Part shown: positions 17,558-26,261 of the stretch, piece after piece
How positions within the stretch are numbered: position 1 is the stretch's first letter
How the letters are laid out: every line of letters starts with the position of its first letter
NCBI RefSeq assembly: GCF_016863435.1
Contig: NZ_BOOW01000030.1
Coordinates: 275,221-339,220, forward strand
Source: Sinosporangium siamense
Lineage (GTDB): Bacteria > Actinomycetota > Actinomycetes > Streptosporangiales > Streptosporangiaceae
DNA length: 64,000 bases
Direction: 5' to 3'
Program-made: the position numbers and the translations under genes
The notes under the pieces: generated by a model
Told to the model about the DNA's origin: nothing
Databases searched by the model: none
Seen by the model: only the letters and a program-made list of their open reading frames with translations

Positions 17558-17591
17558 CCCTCAGGCCCCCGAGGTGGGAGAGGCCTGAGGG
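17558..17591 (-). terminator. Terminator of the cvn operon
   Basis: CCCTCAGGCC pairs perfectly with GGCCTGAGGG across a 14-base loop, seven bases beyond the stop of cvnD on the minus strand. Confidence 0.7.
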
Positions 17592-17597
17592 GGATGG

Positions 17598-18170
17598 TCA
17601 ACGGCTGATCGTGAGCTGGCGGAGGGCGTGTTCGACCAGCATGACCAGGACCGACTTGGCCGAGGCGCGCTGGCGGACGTCGCAGAGGAGGACGGGGACC
17701 TCGGGGTCCAGGTCCAAGGCGATGCGGACGTCGTCGGCGTCGTACTGGTCGGCGCCTTCGAAGCAGTTGACGGCCACCACGAAGGGGGTGCCGCGCTGTT
17801 CGAAGTAGTCGATCGAGGGGAAGCAGTCGGTGAGGCGGCGGGTGTCGGCCAGGACGACCGCGCCCAGGGCACCGTAGCTGAGTTCGTCCCACATGAACCA
17901 GAAGCGTTCCTGGCCCGGGGTGCCGAACAGGTAGACGACCAGCCCATCGCGGATGGTGATGCGGCCGAAGTCCATGGCGACCGTGGTGGTGGTCTTGCCT
18001 TCGACGCCGTCGGTGTCGTCGACGCCGACGCCTCGGTCGGACAGCACCTCCTCGGTGCGTAGGGGCCGGATCTCACTGATCGCACCGACCAGTGTGGTCT
18101 TCCCGACGCCGAAACCCCCAGCGATGAGGATCTTGAGCGCTACGGGTTCGTCAGAGAGCCCGAAGTCCAT
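17598..18170 (-). CDS. cvnD: Conservon GTPase CvnD
   Basis: A 190-residue small GTPase with the P-loop GGFGVGKTTL (about residues 18-27), the switch Thr region KTTTTVAMDFG, the G3-like FGTPGQERF, and NCF in place of a canonical NKxD. This matches CvnD of actinomycete conservons, whose four products form a membrane complex compared to eukaryotic GPCR systems. It is the last gene of cvnABCD and overlaps cvnC by 20 bases. No cytochrome P450 (cvnE) follows, because a terminator and the tRNA-Thr come next. Confidence 0.9.
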   Translation of the reverse strand: MDFGLSDEPVALKILIAGGFGVGKTTLVGAISEIRPLRTEEVLSDRGVGVDDTDGVEGKTTTTVAMDFGRITIRDGLVVYLFGTPGQERFWFMWDELSYGALGAVVLADTRRLTDCFPSIDYFEQRGTPFVVAVNCFEGADQYDADDVRIALDLDPEVPVLLCDVRQRASAKSVLVMLVEHALRQLTISR

Positions 18171-18516
18171 TGATCACTTCCTTGAGAATGCGCTCGCTTG
18201 GTCGTGGCGCCGCTGACGCGGGCGGTGCCACTCTGATGAGACCGTGGTCTCGGAGGTCGCCGAGGAGGACGCGCACGACGCCGACCGGGAGGGTCAGGGA
18301 GGCGGCGAGGTCCGCGACCGTGGTCGTGGTTCGCGCCAGGCGCAGGATGCGTTCCTGCTCGGGGCCGAGGGTGGTCTCATCGTTTGGCTCGGCGCGGATG
18401 GTGGTCACCTGCGCAATGAGGTCCAGGTCGTCGGCGGAGGACCTGGTGCGCCCACGGGTGAGCGCGAATGGCCGGACCACCGGTCCGGCCGCCTCGTCGA
18501 GCCATTCGAATGTCAC
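18151..18516 (-). CDS. cvnC: Conservon protein CvnC (DUF742)
   Basis: A 121-residue DUF742 protein. VRPFALTRGRT at the N-terminus and a winged-helix-like C-terminal half (VADLAASLTLPVGVVRVLLGDLRDHGLI) are the family hallmarks. It overlaps cvnB by four bases and cvnD by 20, so the operon is tightly coupled. CvnC is thought to work with CvnB and CvnD at the membrane; its exact role is unknown. Confidence 0.9.
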   Translation of the reverse strand: MTFEWLDEAAGPVVRPFALTRGRTRSSADDLDLIAQVTTIRAEPNDETTLGPEQERILRLARTTTTVADLAASLTLPVGVVRVLLGDLRDHGLIRVAPPASAAPRPSERILKEVINGLRAL

Positions 18517-18920
18517 GGAGCCGTCCGCGGGTTGGTCGAGATGTGCTGGCCGACTCGTTTGACCAGCATGGCCATCTCGTAGGCGATGTGGCCCACATCG
18601 GCGTCGGCGTCGGCTAGGACGGCGAGGCAGGTGCCTTGGCCGGCCGCGGTGACGAACAGGAAGGCGGATTCCATTTCAACGATGGTCTGGCGTACTTCGC
18701 CACCGTTGAAATGCCGTCCGGCGCCCCTGGCGAGACTCTGAAATCCGGCGGCGACGGCCGACAGGTGTTCTGCGTCCTCACGGCTGAGACCTTTGGAGAA
18801 CCCGACGGCCAACCCGTCCGTGGACAGGATCACCGCCTGCCGTACCGCCCCCACCCGGGCGGCGAGGTCGTCCAGCAGCCAGTTGAGTTCGCCGGAGTTT
18901 GTCGACGAGTGCCCGGTCAT
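18513..18920 (-). CDS. cvnB: Conservon roadblock/LC7 protein CvnB
   Basis: A 135-residue roadblock/LC7 domain protein. LNWLLDDLAARVGAVRQAVILSTDG and DAEHLSAVAAGFQSLARGAG are typical. Roadblock proteins often regulate small GTPases, here presumably CvnD. ATG 18920 overlaps the stop of cvnA by four bases. Confidence 0.9.
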   Translation of the reverse strand: MTGHSSTNSGELNWLLDDLAARVGAVRQAVILSTDGLAVGFSKGLSREDAEHLSAVAAGFQSLARGAGRHFNGGEVRQTIVEMESAFLFVTAAGQGTCLAVLADADADVGHIAYEMAMLVKRVGQHISTNPRTAP

Positions 18921-21247
18921 TCCTCCCCCTTCTCCCTTGTGGTGTTGTGTGCGTAGTCTGCGGCTTCACGTCCCCGCCGCGCTCCTTGCTGAAAGGCAGA
19001 GAATAGGGCGCGGACTTCATCAGGGGAACGCTCTGGGGTAGGTTCACCTGATTTTTCCGTCGGCCCGGCCGGTTGATTCTCTACCGGTTCAGCAGAATCA
19101 GCGGATTGGCGAAGTTGTGGGGCCAAGTTTGCCTGCCGTACTCGGCGTGGCAACCCGGCGTGGGTGCCGTGGGGGACGGCGCGGTCGCCGTTGACCACGG
19201 CGAGTGAGGCGCCGCCGCGCTTGGCGGTCTTGGGCGCGCCCTCTCGGGGCCGCTCCGAGGCGCCGGTGGCGAGACCGGCGGAGGTGCCGTTGCCGGCGCT
19301 CGTGAGGACCGGGCGGCGGCGCTGGGTCAGCTCGGGGATCTCCGGCCCGTCGTCGATCTTCGGGACCTCGGTGATGAGGGCGCGGGGGATGAGCACGATG
19401 GCGACGGTGCCACCGTACGGAGAGGACCGCAGCATGACCCGGATCCCATGGCGCGCGGCGAGCCTGCCGACGACGAACAGGCCGAGCCGGTCGCTGTCGG
19501 CGAGATCGAACTCGGGTGGAGTGGCGAGACGTTCGTTGATCTGCTCGTAGGCGCCGGGGGCCAGCCCGAGCCCGCGGTCCTCGACTTCTACGGCGAAGCC
19601 GTTGGCGACGCTGTCACCCCGGACGTCCACGGCGCTCTTCGGCGGAGAGTAGACCGTGGCGTTTTCCATGAGTTCGGCGATGAGGTGGATGAGGTCGGCC
19701 ACCGCCGCGCCGTTGACGGCGATGTTGGGCATTTGGGCAATGTTGATCCGCGTGTAGTCCTCGACCTCGGTGGTCGCGGCGCGCAGCACGTCGATGACGG
19801 GCACGGGCTGCCGCCAGGCGCGGCCCGGGGCGGCGCCGGACAGGATGATCAGGCCTTCGGCGTTGCGCCGCATGCGGGTGGTCAGGTGGTCGAGCCGGAA
19901 CAGCTCGTCGAGGCTGTCCGGGTCGTGTGTACGGCGCTGCATGCCGTCGAGCAGCGTGAGCTGCCGGTGGAGGAGTGCCTGTTTGCGGCGGGCGAGGTTG
20001 AGGAAGACCTGGCCGACGCCGCGGCGCAGGTTCGCCTGGCCGACGGCGGCCTCGACGGCGGTGCGCTGGACCGAGCTGAAGGCGTTGGCGACGTCGGCGA
20101 TCTCGGTGGAGCCGCCCGCGGTGATCGCCGGCGCCTCGATCTCGATGTCGACCTCGTCGCCGTTGCGGAGACGTTCGACGAGGAGGGGCAGCCGGTGGTC
20201 GGCCAGTTCGACGGCGGCCTTCTGCAGCCCGGCGAGTTCGCGGGCGAGGCGCCTGCCGAAGCGCACCGAGATCAGGATGGAGGCGATCACAGCGACCAGG
20301 CCGAGGCCGCCGGCGACGGCGATGCGCGCGACGATGCCGCCCGCGACGCCGCCGGAGCGTTCGGTGAGGGTCTCGGTGGAGGTGACGGCGAGTTCGTCGA
20401 GGGTGCGCAGGACGTTCTCGATGGTGGTGGGCCACAGTTCGGAGTCGCCGGGCAGCGCGCCGGTGCCGCTGATCGACGCGATCTTCTGCTCCATCTCGAC
20501 GAACTGCCGGAACGTCGGGGAGTTGAGCGCCTCCTGGTAGGGGCGTCCGAGCTCGGTGTCAAGCGCGGAAAGTCCGCGGGCGTGGAGGAAGCGGCGGGTT
20601 GAGACGTACTCGGTGAAGGCGTCGTGCTCGGCGGGCACCATCTTCTTGTCGACGAGGATGCCCGAAACCAGCGCCTTCTCCCGGGAAATGATCTCTCGCG
20701 CGTTGTTCATCGAGGCCAGGGCGTTGGCCTGCTGGAAGAGCGCGAGGTCGGGGATGGCGATGATCTGATCGGCGAGGCGGAAGAGCGCGTCGTGGATCCG
20801 GTTGTAGTCCGCCAGCATGTCGAGGCGGTCGCTCTTTCCGCCGTCCATGCTTTCGCGGATGGTGGGGAGTCGCTTGAGTTCGTCCCGCAGGTAGAACAGC
20901 GCGGCCCGGGTCTGCGGGTTGATGATCTCGATGCTCTCCGGGGTGAACGCGGTGTCGACGAAGCTCTTGATCGCGTCGTCGGTGCGTTGCCGCTGAGCGC
21001 CGAGGCCGGTGGTGAGCTGGCGTGAGCTGATCTCCACGGCGGACTGCATGCGTTCGGCCTGGAGCTCCGTGGTGAGGTTCGCGGAGGCCATGCCGATCGT
21101 GTTGTAGAGGGTGTCCGACCTGGAGAGGGCGGCTCCGTCTCCTACCGTCAGATTTAGGACGAACCCCCACAAAGCGCTCAGCGACAGGAGGGGCAGGAGC
21201 AGCAGTAAGAAGATCTTGAACCGAATCGACCGGTCTCGAGAACCCAT
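18917..21247 (-). CDS. cvnA: Conservon sensor histidine kinase CvnA
   Basis: A 776-residue protein from ATG 21247 (MGSRDRSIRFKIFL); an upstream in-frame start adds 28 non-conserved residues. It has an N-terminal membrane segment (IFLLLLLPLLSLSALWGFVL), an extracellular helical nitrate/nitrite-sensing (NIT) type domain and a second segment (AVAGGLGLVAVIASILISV). A HAMP-like linker and an HATPase_c domain with the N-box LMENATVYSPP and a DRGLGL G1-like motif follow. The C-terminal about 180 residues are low-complexity and charged. It heads the cvn operon. Its kinase partner and signal are unknown. Confidence 0.9.
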   Translation of the reverse strand: MGSRDRSIRFKIFLLLLLPLLSLSALWGFVLNLTVGDGAALSRSDTLYNTIGMASANLTTELQAERMQSAVEISSRQLTTGLGAQRQRTDDAIKSFVDTAFTPESIEIINPQTRAALFYLRDELKRLPTIRESMDGGKSDRLDMLADYNRIHDALFRLADQIIAIPDLALFQQANALASMNNAREIISREKALVSGILVDKKMVPAEHDAFTEYVSTRRFLHARGLSALDTELGRPYQEALNSPTFRQFVEMEQKIASISGTGALPGDSELWPTTIENVLRTLDELAVTSTETLTERSGGVAGGIVARIAVAGGLGLVAVIASILISVRFGRRLARELAGLQKAAVELADHRLPLLVERLRNGDEVDIEIEAPAITAGGSTEIADVANAFSSVQRTAVEAAVGQANLRRGVGQVFLNLARRKQALLHRQLTLLDGMQRRTHDPDSLDELFRLDHLTTRMRRNAEGLIILSGAAPGRAWRQPVPVIDVLRAATTEVEDYTRINIAQMPNIAVNGAAVADLIHLIAELMENATVYSPPKSAVDVRGDSVANGFAVEVEDRGLGLAPGAYEQINERLATPPEFDLADSDRLGLFVVGRLAARHGIRVMLRSSPYGGTVAIVLIPRALITEVPKIDDGPEIPELTQRRRPVLTSAGNGTSAGLATGASERPREGAPKTAKRGGASLAVVNGDRAVPHGTHAGLPRRVRQANLAPQLRQSADSAEPVENQPAGPTEKSGEPTPERSPDEVRALFSAFQQGARRGREAADYAHNTTREKGEE

Positions 21248-22607
21248 GCCCACTCGTCCCAACCTATGAGTGCGTGGAGGATCACATCGCATCTCACATA
21301 TCTGTGTAAATGCACCTCCGGAAGATCGCATAGGAGACTAGCATCAATTAAGGTTCTGGCGCATTGGGCCACGTGCAGCTTTAGAGGGATTGCGCCCGGC
21401 TTGTCGGGATTTTCGGTCGTGACTCCTGGGGGATTGAGGTCCGGCCACACACTCGGGATGCAGCGGGCTACGGCGGCCGGAAAGGCGTTTCTCCTGCTCC
21501 GGGGGCTCCAACCCGGTGAGATCTTGGCAAGGCGACTCCTGACAGACTCGGTCAGGATGGCCATAGGTCACATCTGGGGCTCAATGATGGTGGCTGCCGC
21601 ACATGCCGGTCACGCCCTGGGCCGCACTGGGTCCCACCTGCCCGGCTGGCGGGGATTTCGGGCTGCTGTGCGCCTCCCTGCCTTGCCTGCTGGAGGCTTC
21701 CCAGCCCGGTGCCCGCACTAGGCGGCCAGGGGCCTGCCGAGGGTCATCTGGGGGCGCTTGAGCGGGTCGCCTATATCGGCTCTTCTCATGGTCCGGGCTC
21801 CATCGCGTCACATGCCCGGCATCTCCGCATTTCCGCCTGTCGCCGCATCCATCACAGGCGTCACGCCTCCCGTTGGGGCGGGAGAGGCGGGGCGGGTACG
21901 GCAAAGCCTGCCCCTCACGGGCCTCCCATTGGGGCGGGAGAGGCGGGGGAGGCGGGGGAGGCGGGGGAGGCGGGGGAGGCGGGGGAGGCGGGTACGGCAA
22001 AGCCTGCTCCTCACGGGGCCTCCCGTTCGGGCAGGAGAAGCGGGAGAGGTACGGCAAAGCCCGCCTCTTGGCCGGGCAGGTAGTCGGCCTGGTCTTCGGC
22101 GTCGCGGACGTCGGCCGGCGACGGCGCCGGACGCCGCGGGCGCACCCGCACCAGCGGCGGCGGGCGGGGTGACGTGGGCGGCAGCCGTAATCCGCTCTGC
22201 GAAGGGGTTTCTCCTCAGGTTTCTCCTCGCGATTCACAGACCTGCCTGGCGCATTCTCCTTCCCAACCTGCATCAGGCCCTTTCGTCGCATATGTCCAGC
22301 TAGAAGCCTCGCTAGGCGTCCCAGCGTCAAATATCGCGACACAGGGCCCAGCGGTGCGATAAGCCGCCAATATGGGCCCAGCAAATCAACCACCGCCGAC
22401 CCGATTGTGCAACATTCCCCTCGGCCTGTTTCTCGATAACCACGAAACCGCATAACGTGCCTCTTGGCGCGCTTCCCGATGTCTCCCAGATGCTTTTCAG
22501 GCGTCCGGCCGATGGACAGCCGGTATTAAGGCCGACAGCAAGGTCGGAATCCGGCCCCAAAACCCCTACACGCCACCCAACCAACGAATAAAAAAGGAAC
22601 CAAACCC
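21248..22607. other. Long intergenic region without a convincing gene
   Basis: About 1.36 kb upstream of cvnA (minus) and the lipoprotein gene (plus). Open frames are present on both strands, but they are proline- or glycine-rich artefacts of the repeats at 21867-22075, without ribosome sites or motifs. It probably holds the cvn promoter near 21250-21350 and the lipoprotein promoter near 22500-22600. Confidence 0.55.
21867..22075. repeat. Tandem repeat block with a 9-bp microsatellite
   Basis: Three imperfect copies of a unit made of GGGGCGGGAGAGGCGGG, then GGTACGGCAAAGCC, then TCACGGGCCTCCC lie at about 21867-21930, 21930-22020 and 22020-22075. The middle copy is expanded by about six repeats of the 9-mer AGGCGGGGG (about 21939-21990). 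GTACGGCAAAGCC occurs three times. Confidence 0.75.
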
Positions 22608-23330
22608 GTGAAACTCACCTACAAGACAATCCCCGCACTATGCCTAGTCACCCTCACGGCCACCGCCTGCGCGGCGCATAACGCCGCCCCCGCGAAGCCC
22701 GCGAACAGCCCCACAACCTCCGCCGTCGCCCAACCCCCCGTGCCTCCGGCGGTCGCCAAGGCCGCGCGTGCTCTCGGCGCCGGCCTCCTGGCCTCGGTCG
22801 ACGGGATGAAAAAGGTCTACGGCCCTGAGTCGGGCGCCTTCGGCGGCCTGACGGCCACCCGGCGCGGTCTGGAGGCGATGGCCAAGACCAAGGTGGACAA
22901 GCCGGGCTGCGCCACGACGGGGCAGTTGGACGCGCAGGCTCCCGCCGTACGCGACGCGCCGGCGGCGGTGGTCTCCTTCATGTCGAAGTCGCGCACGATC
23001 ACCGAGGCGCTGATCGAACTCCCGGAGAAGGACGCGGTGAAACGTTTCCCGGGCCTGCAGCCCGGTTGTGAGAAATACACGTTGAGCAGCGGCGATGCGA
23101 AGATGACCTACACGACACGCCCGGTTGAGCTGCCCCGGCGCGGGGACCGGGTCAGCGCCTTCCTGACGTCGGTCGAGGGGACGGGGATCGATCTGAAGTT
23201 GGGATCGGTGGCGCTGCGCCGCGGGAACGTTGTGATGAGCCTGCTCGTTGTCGGGTCAAAGGTCGACAGAAAGGATTTGCTCGATCAAACAGACAAAGCC
23301 TATGCCGCCCTGATCAAGGTGGTGAAGTAG
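22608..23330 (+). CDS. Secreted lipoprotein, unknown sensor-like domain
   Basis: A 240-residue protein with a signal peptide and lipobox (LVTLTATAC, Cys at residue 21) followed by an Ala/Pro/Ser linker. The mature domain is alpha/beta with two Cys (PGCATTG and PGCEKY) likely to form a disulfide. The arrangement recalls PknH-like sensor lipoproteins of actinobacteria, but the match is not firm. The protein should sit on the outer face of the membrane. AAAAAGGAA precedes the start. It is followed by the NfeD-like gene on the same strand. Confidence 0.75.
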   Translation: MKLTYKTIPALCLVTLTATACAAHNAAPAKPANSPTTSAVAQPPVPPAVAKAARALGAGLLASVDGMKKVYGPESGAFGGLTATRRGLEAMAKTKVDKPGCATTGQLDAQAPAVRDAPAAVVSFMSKSRTITEALIELPEKDAVKRFPGLQPGCEKYTLSSGDAKMTYTTRPVELPRRGDRVSAFLTSVEGTGIDLKLGSVALRRGNVVMSLLVVGSKVDRKDLLDQTDKAYAALIKVVK

Positions 23331-23381
23331 CATCTAAAGCGGTAATGTCGCCTTCGGTTGACGGGGCGACGGGGAGATTCT

Positions 23382-23582
23382 GTGGTCGGTAAGCAGGGCA
23401 GAGTCACGGGGAAGATTGGACCTGGCCTGGTCGGGGAAGTCATGGTCGCCGTCCGCGGGGGAGTCGAGGCGTTCTACGCGCACCCATCGCTCCCCGATGA
23501 GGAGATTTCCGTCGGCTCCATCGTGGTCGTCGTCGAATATTACCCGCCGCGCACCGTCTACGTCGCTCGCGCGATCCTCTGA
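23382..23582 (+). CDS. Small NfeD-like OB-fold protein
   Basis: A 66-residue protein from GTG 23382, with GGGGAG six bases upstream; an upstream ATG at 23358 has no good ribosome site. GKQGRVTGKIGPGLVGEVMV and ISVGSIVVVVEYYPPRTVYV resemble the C-terminal beta-barrel of NfeD proteins. NfeD genes are commonly paired with flotillin or stomatin genes, and a flotillin gene follows 33 bases downstream. It lacks the membrane part of full NfeD. It probably works with the flotillin at membrane microdomains. Confidence 0.75.
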   Translation: MVGKQGRVTGKIGPGLVGEVMVAVRGGVEAFYAHPSLPDEEISVGSIVVVVEYYPPRTVYVARAIL

Positions 23583-23615
23583 TCCCCCCTTATCTCCCCC
23601 CATCCGGAGGCTTCC

Positions 23616-25115
23616 ATGTCCCTGGAAATCATTCTCACGATCGGCGCGGTGCTCGTCGCCCTTGTCGTGTTGCTCGTCCTGTTCAAGACGGTTTGGCGGG
23701 TAGCCGAGCCAAACGAGGCATTGATCATCTCCGGGCTCGGCGCGCGCGGGCGCAACGAACTGGCCGACAGCCTGGGATTCAAGATCGTCACAGGTAAGGG
23801 CACAGCGGTCATGCCCGGCTTTCAGACCGCGAGACGACTCAGACTCGACAGCCGCGCCGCGAACCTGAAGGTCCACTGTGTCACCCAGCAGGGCATCCCC
23901 GTGCAAGTGCGCGGCGTGGTGATCTACAAGGTGGGTGACGACCTCTCGTCCATCGCCAACGCCGCGCGCCGTTTCCTCGACCAGCAGGACTCCATGAACG
24001 GCGCCATCCACGAGCTCTTCACCGGCCACCTGCGCTCGATCATCGGCAACCTGACGGTCGAGGACCTCATATTGAACCGCGAACGTCTCACCGGTGAGAC
24101 CCGCAGCAGCGCCGCGGACGAGATGAGCAAACTCGGACTGGTCGTCGACTCTCTACAGATCCAGGAGATCGACGACGAGACCGGCTACATCACCAACCTC
24201 GGCAAACCGCACGCCGCCCGAGTCGCCGCCTCCGCCCGCATCGCCGAGGCCCAGCGCGACCAGGAGGCCACCGAGGCCGAGCAGGTGGCCGTGGCCAACA
24301 AGGCGATGGCCACGCGCGACGCGCAGATCAAGCAGGCGTCCTACCAGGCCGAGATCGACGAGGCGCAGGCCAGGTCACGCCAGGCCGGCCCGCTGTCGGA
24401 GGCGACGGCCCGGCAGGAGGTCGTCGTGCAGGAGACCCGGGCGGCCGAGCTCGAAGCCGCCCTCGCCGAGCAGCGTCTCCAGGCGCAGGTGCGCAAGCCC
24501 GCCGACGCCAAGGCGTACGAAACCGTCACGCTCTCCCAGGCGGAACGTGACGCCCGCATCGCCCAGGCCGAGGCGGAGGCCAAGGAGACCGAGCTGCGCG
24601 CGGTAGCCCAGGCATCCCAGGTCAAGCAGGCCGCCGCCGCGGACGCCGAGTCCGTGCGGCTGCGCGGTGAGGCCAGCGCCGCCGCCACCAGGGCCACCGG
24701 TGAGGGTGAGGCGATGGCCGCCAAGGCGAAGGGACTCGCAGAAGCCGAGGCGGCGCGGGCGAAGGGCCTGGCCGAGGCCGAGGCCGCGAAGGCCAAGGGG
24801 CTGGCGGAGGCCGAGGCGATCCACGCCCGCGCCGAGGCTCTCGCGCAGAACCAGGAAGCCGTCATCGCCCAGCAGCTCGCCGAGAACTGGCCGCACATCG
24901 TGGCGGCGGGGGCCAAGTCGTTCGGCAACGTCGACCACATGGTCGTGCTGAACGGCGCCCAGGGCATCGAGGAGATGCTCGCCAAGGCCCTCACGCTCGG
25001 CGGCACCGGCTTCAACCTGGCCCGCAGCCTCCTGTCCAACGCCGCAGGCGGGCACCCGGAGCCGACGCAGAACGGCACAGCCGCCGACACCGTGACCCCG
25101 ATCAAACCCGCCTGA
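23616..25115 (+). CDS. Flotillin-like SPFH-domain membrane protein
   Basis: A 499-residue protein. It has an N-terminal membrane segment (LTIGAVLVALVVLLVLFKTVW), an SPFH domain over roughly residues 30-230 (PNEALIISGLG ... VRGVVIYKVGDD ... IGNLTVEDLI), and a long Ala/Glu-rich coiled coil to about residue 410 typical of flotillins. Within it, AKGLAEAEAA-type units repeat in tandem three times (nt 24720-24830). The C-terminal domain contains FGNVDHMVVLNGAQGIEEM. Flotillins organise membrane microdomains and affect fluidity. GGAGG precedes the ATG. It is paired with the NfeD-like gene upstream. Confidence 0.9.
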   Translation: MSLEIILTIGAVLVALVVLLVLFKTVWRVAEPNEALIISGLGARGRNELADSLGFKIVTGKGTAVMPGFQTARRLRLDSRAANLKVHCVTQQGIPVQVRGVVIYKVGDDLSSIANAARRFLDQQDSMNGAIHELFTGHLRSIIGNLTVEDLILNRERLTGETRSSAADEMSKLGLVVDSLQIQEIDDETGYITNLGKPHAARVAASARIAEAQRDQEATEAEQVAVANKAMATRDAQIKQASYQAEIDEAQARSRQAGPLSEATARQEVVVQETRAAELEAALAEQRLQAQVRKPADAKAYETVTLSQAERDARIAQAEAEAKETELRAVAQASQVKQAAAADAESVRLRGEASAAATRATGEGEAMAAKAKGLAEAEAARAKGLAEAEAAKAKGLAEAEAIHARAEALAQNQEAVIAQQLAENWPHIVAAGAKSFGNVDHMVVLNGAQGIEEMLAKALTLGGTGFNLARSLLSNAAGGHPEPTQNGTAADTVTPIKPA

Positions 25116-25119
25116 CGTC

Positions 25120-26139
25120 TTACGACATCTGCCGCATCCCCTGGCCGGCATCCCCGTTCATCGGGTGGCCGGCCCACTGCGCCTCTTCGGGGGACGTCGG
25201 GGCCTCCTCCTGGATCTCCGCGAGAGCACGGCTGAAGTCCCGGGACGACAACCACAGCTTGTACATGATCGCCCCCTCGAAAACGAGCAGGAGTACGGCG
25301 GCGCCGATCGTCACCGGGACGATCTGCCCGAGCAGCGGCCCCACGATGAACACCGCCATCTGGAACTCGATGCCGCTGACGAGGTGCGTGCGGACACGGT
25401 GGTCGCGCAGCCAGTCACGAACGCGAATGTAGGAGACGAACTTCGAGCGGAACTCCTGCTGCAGATCGACCCCGGCGGCCGTGCGGACGGGCGCCTCCTC
25501 GGCCTCGCCGCCGTCGAGCGCGCCGTCGAGCCCGCCGTCCTCGGCTGCGGCGTCCTCGTCGTTGACGTCGCCGGTTGCCGGCGCCCCGAGGGCCCGCTTC
25601 AGTTTGCGGCGCATCTGCCGCCGCACCTTCGCCACCTGAAGGGCGTCGACATAACGCAGCATGTCGAGAAAGACGACCGCGATGCCGAGAAGCAGATAGA
25701 GCTCCTGGCCGCTCTTTTGATATTGCCCCCACATCAGCGCGACGGTGCAGGTGAGCACCCTGATGCGGTCGAAGACATAATCGAGCCAGCCCCCGAGCAC
25801 GGTGCCGGTGCCCTTGAGCCGGGCGATCTTCCCGTCGATGCAGTCCAGGACGAAACTCAAGTGGTAGAGCAGAGCCCCGGCGACGAGCCACCGCCAGTCG
25901 GCCGCGAGGAAACACGCCGCCGAGCCGAGGCCGAGAACAAATGCCCCCCAGGTGATCTGGTTGGGGGTGACCGAGGTGCGGTTCGCGAGGAAGACGACCA
26001 GCCGGCCGGCGAGCGGGTCCACTAAGAACACCGTCCACCAGGCGTCCCGCGCCTTGTAGGTCTCCGACCGCACATCGTGCAGCGTGAATCTCACACCGCT
26101 CCGGTCACCCTCAGAAGTCGTCGTCGTCATCTGGGTCAT
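25120..26139 (-). CDS. CDP-alcohol phosphatidyltransferase family membrane enzyme
   Basis: A 339-residue protein from ATG 26139, supported by GGGGGAGG seven bases upstream; the further upstream ATG lacks this. The CDP-alcohol phosphotransferase motif is complete in DCIDGKIARLKG followed by GGWLDYVFDR. Several membrane segments flank it, and a charged, Asp/Glu-rich insert is present (GDVNDEDAAAEDGG, around nt 25500-25590). Such enzymes move a phospho-alcohol from a CDP-linked donor in phospholipid or polar-lipid synthesis. The acceptor cannot be told from sequence. The gene is convergent with the flotillin gene, leaving four bases between their ends. Confidence 0.85.
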   Translation of the reverse strand: MTQMTTTTSEGDRSGVRFTLHDVRSETYKARDAWWTVFLVDPLAGRLVVFLANRTSVTPNQITWGAFVLGLGSAACFLAADWRWLVAGALLYHLSFVLDCIDGKIARLKGTGTVLGGWLDYVFDRIRVLTCTVALMWGQYQKSGQELYLLLGIAVVFLDMLRYVDALQVAKVRRQMRRKLKRALGAPATGDVNDEDAAAEDGGLDGALDGGEAEEAPVRTAAGVDLQQEFRSKFVSYIRVRDWLRDHRVRTHLVSGIEFQMAVFIVGPLLGQIVPVTIGAAVLLLVFEGAIMYKLWLSSRDFSRALAEIQEEAPTSPEEAQWAGHPMNGDAGQGMRQMS

Positions 26140-26261
26140 CCATGTCCTCCCCCGGCTCGAACGCGTGCGTATCGTCGCCGTCATGCGGGTCGTCGTAGGC
26201 TCCGAAAAGCTCGGCGATCGTTTGAAAAAATGAGTTCAATCGACTCGGCCCCCTTACCGAC

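Noticed and set aside
17480..17597. A cytochrome P450 gene (cvnE) completing the conservon
   Set aside because: Only a terminator and the tRNA-Thr follow cvnD, and no P450 motifs occur in the window.
21581..22453. 290-codon minus-strand frame with a polyproline run
   Set aside because: The proline run is a translation of the GC-rich repeat, and there is no ribosome site or domain.
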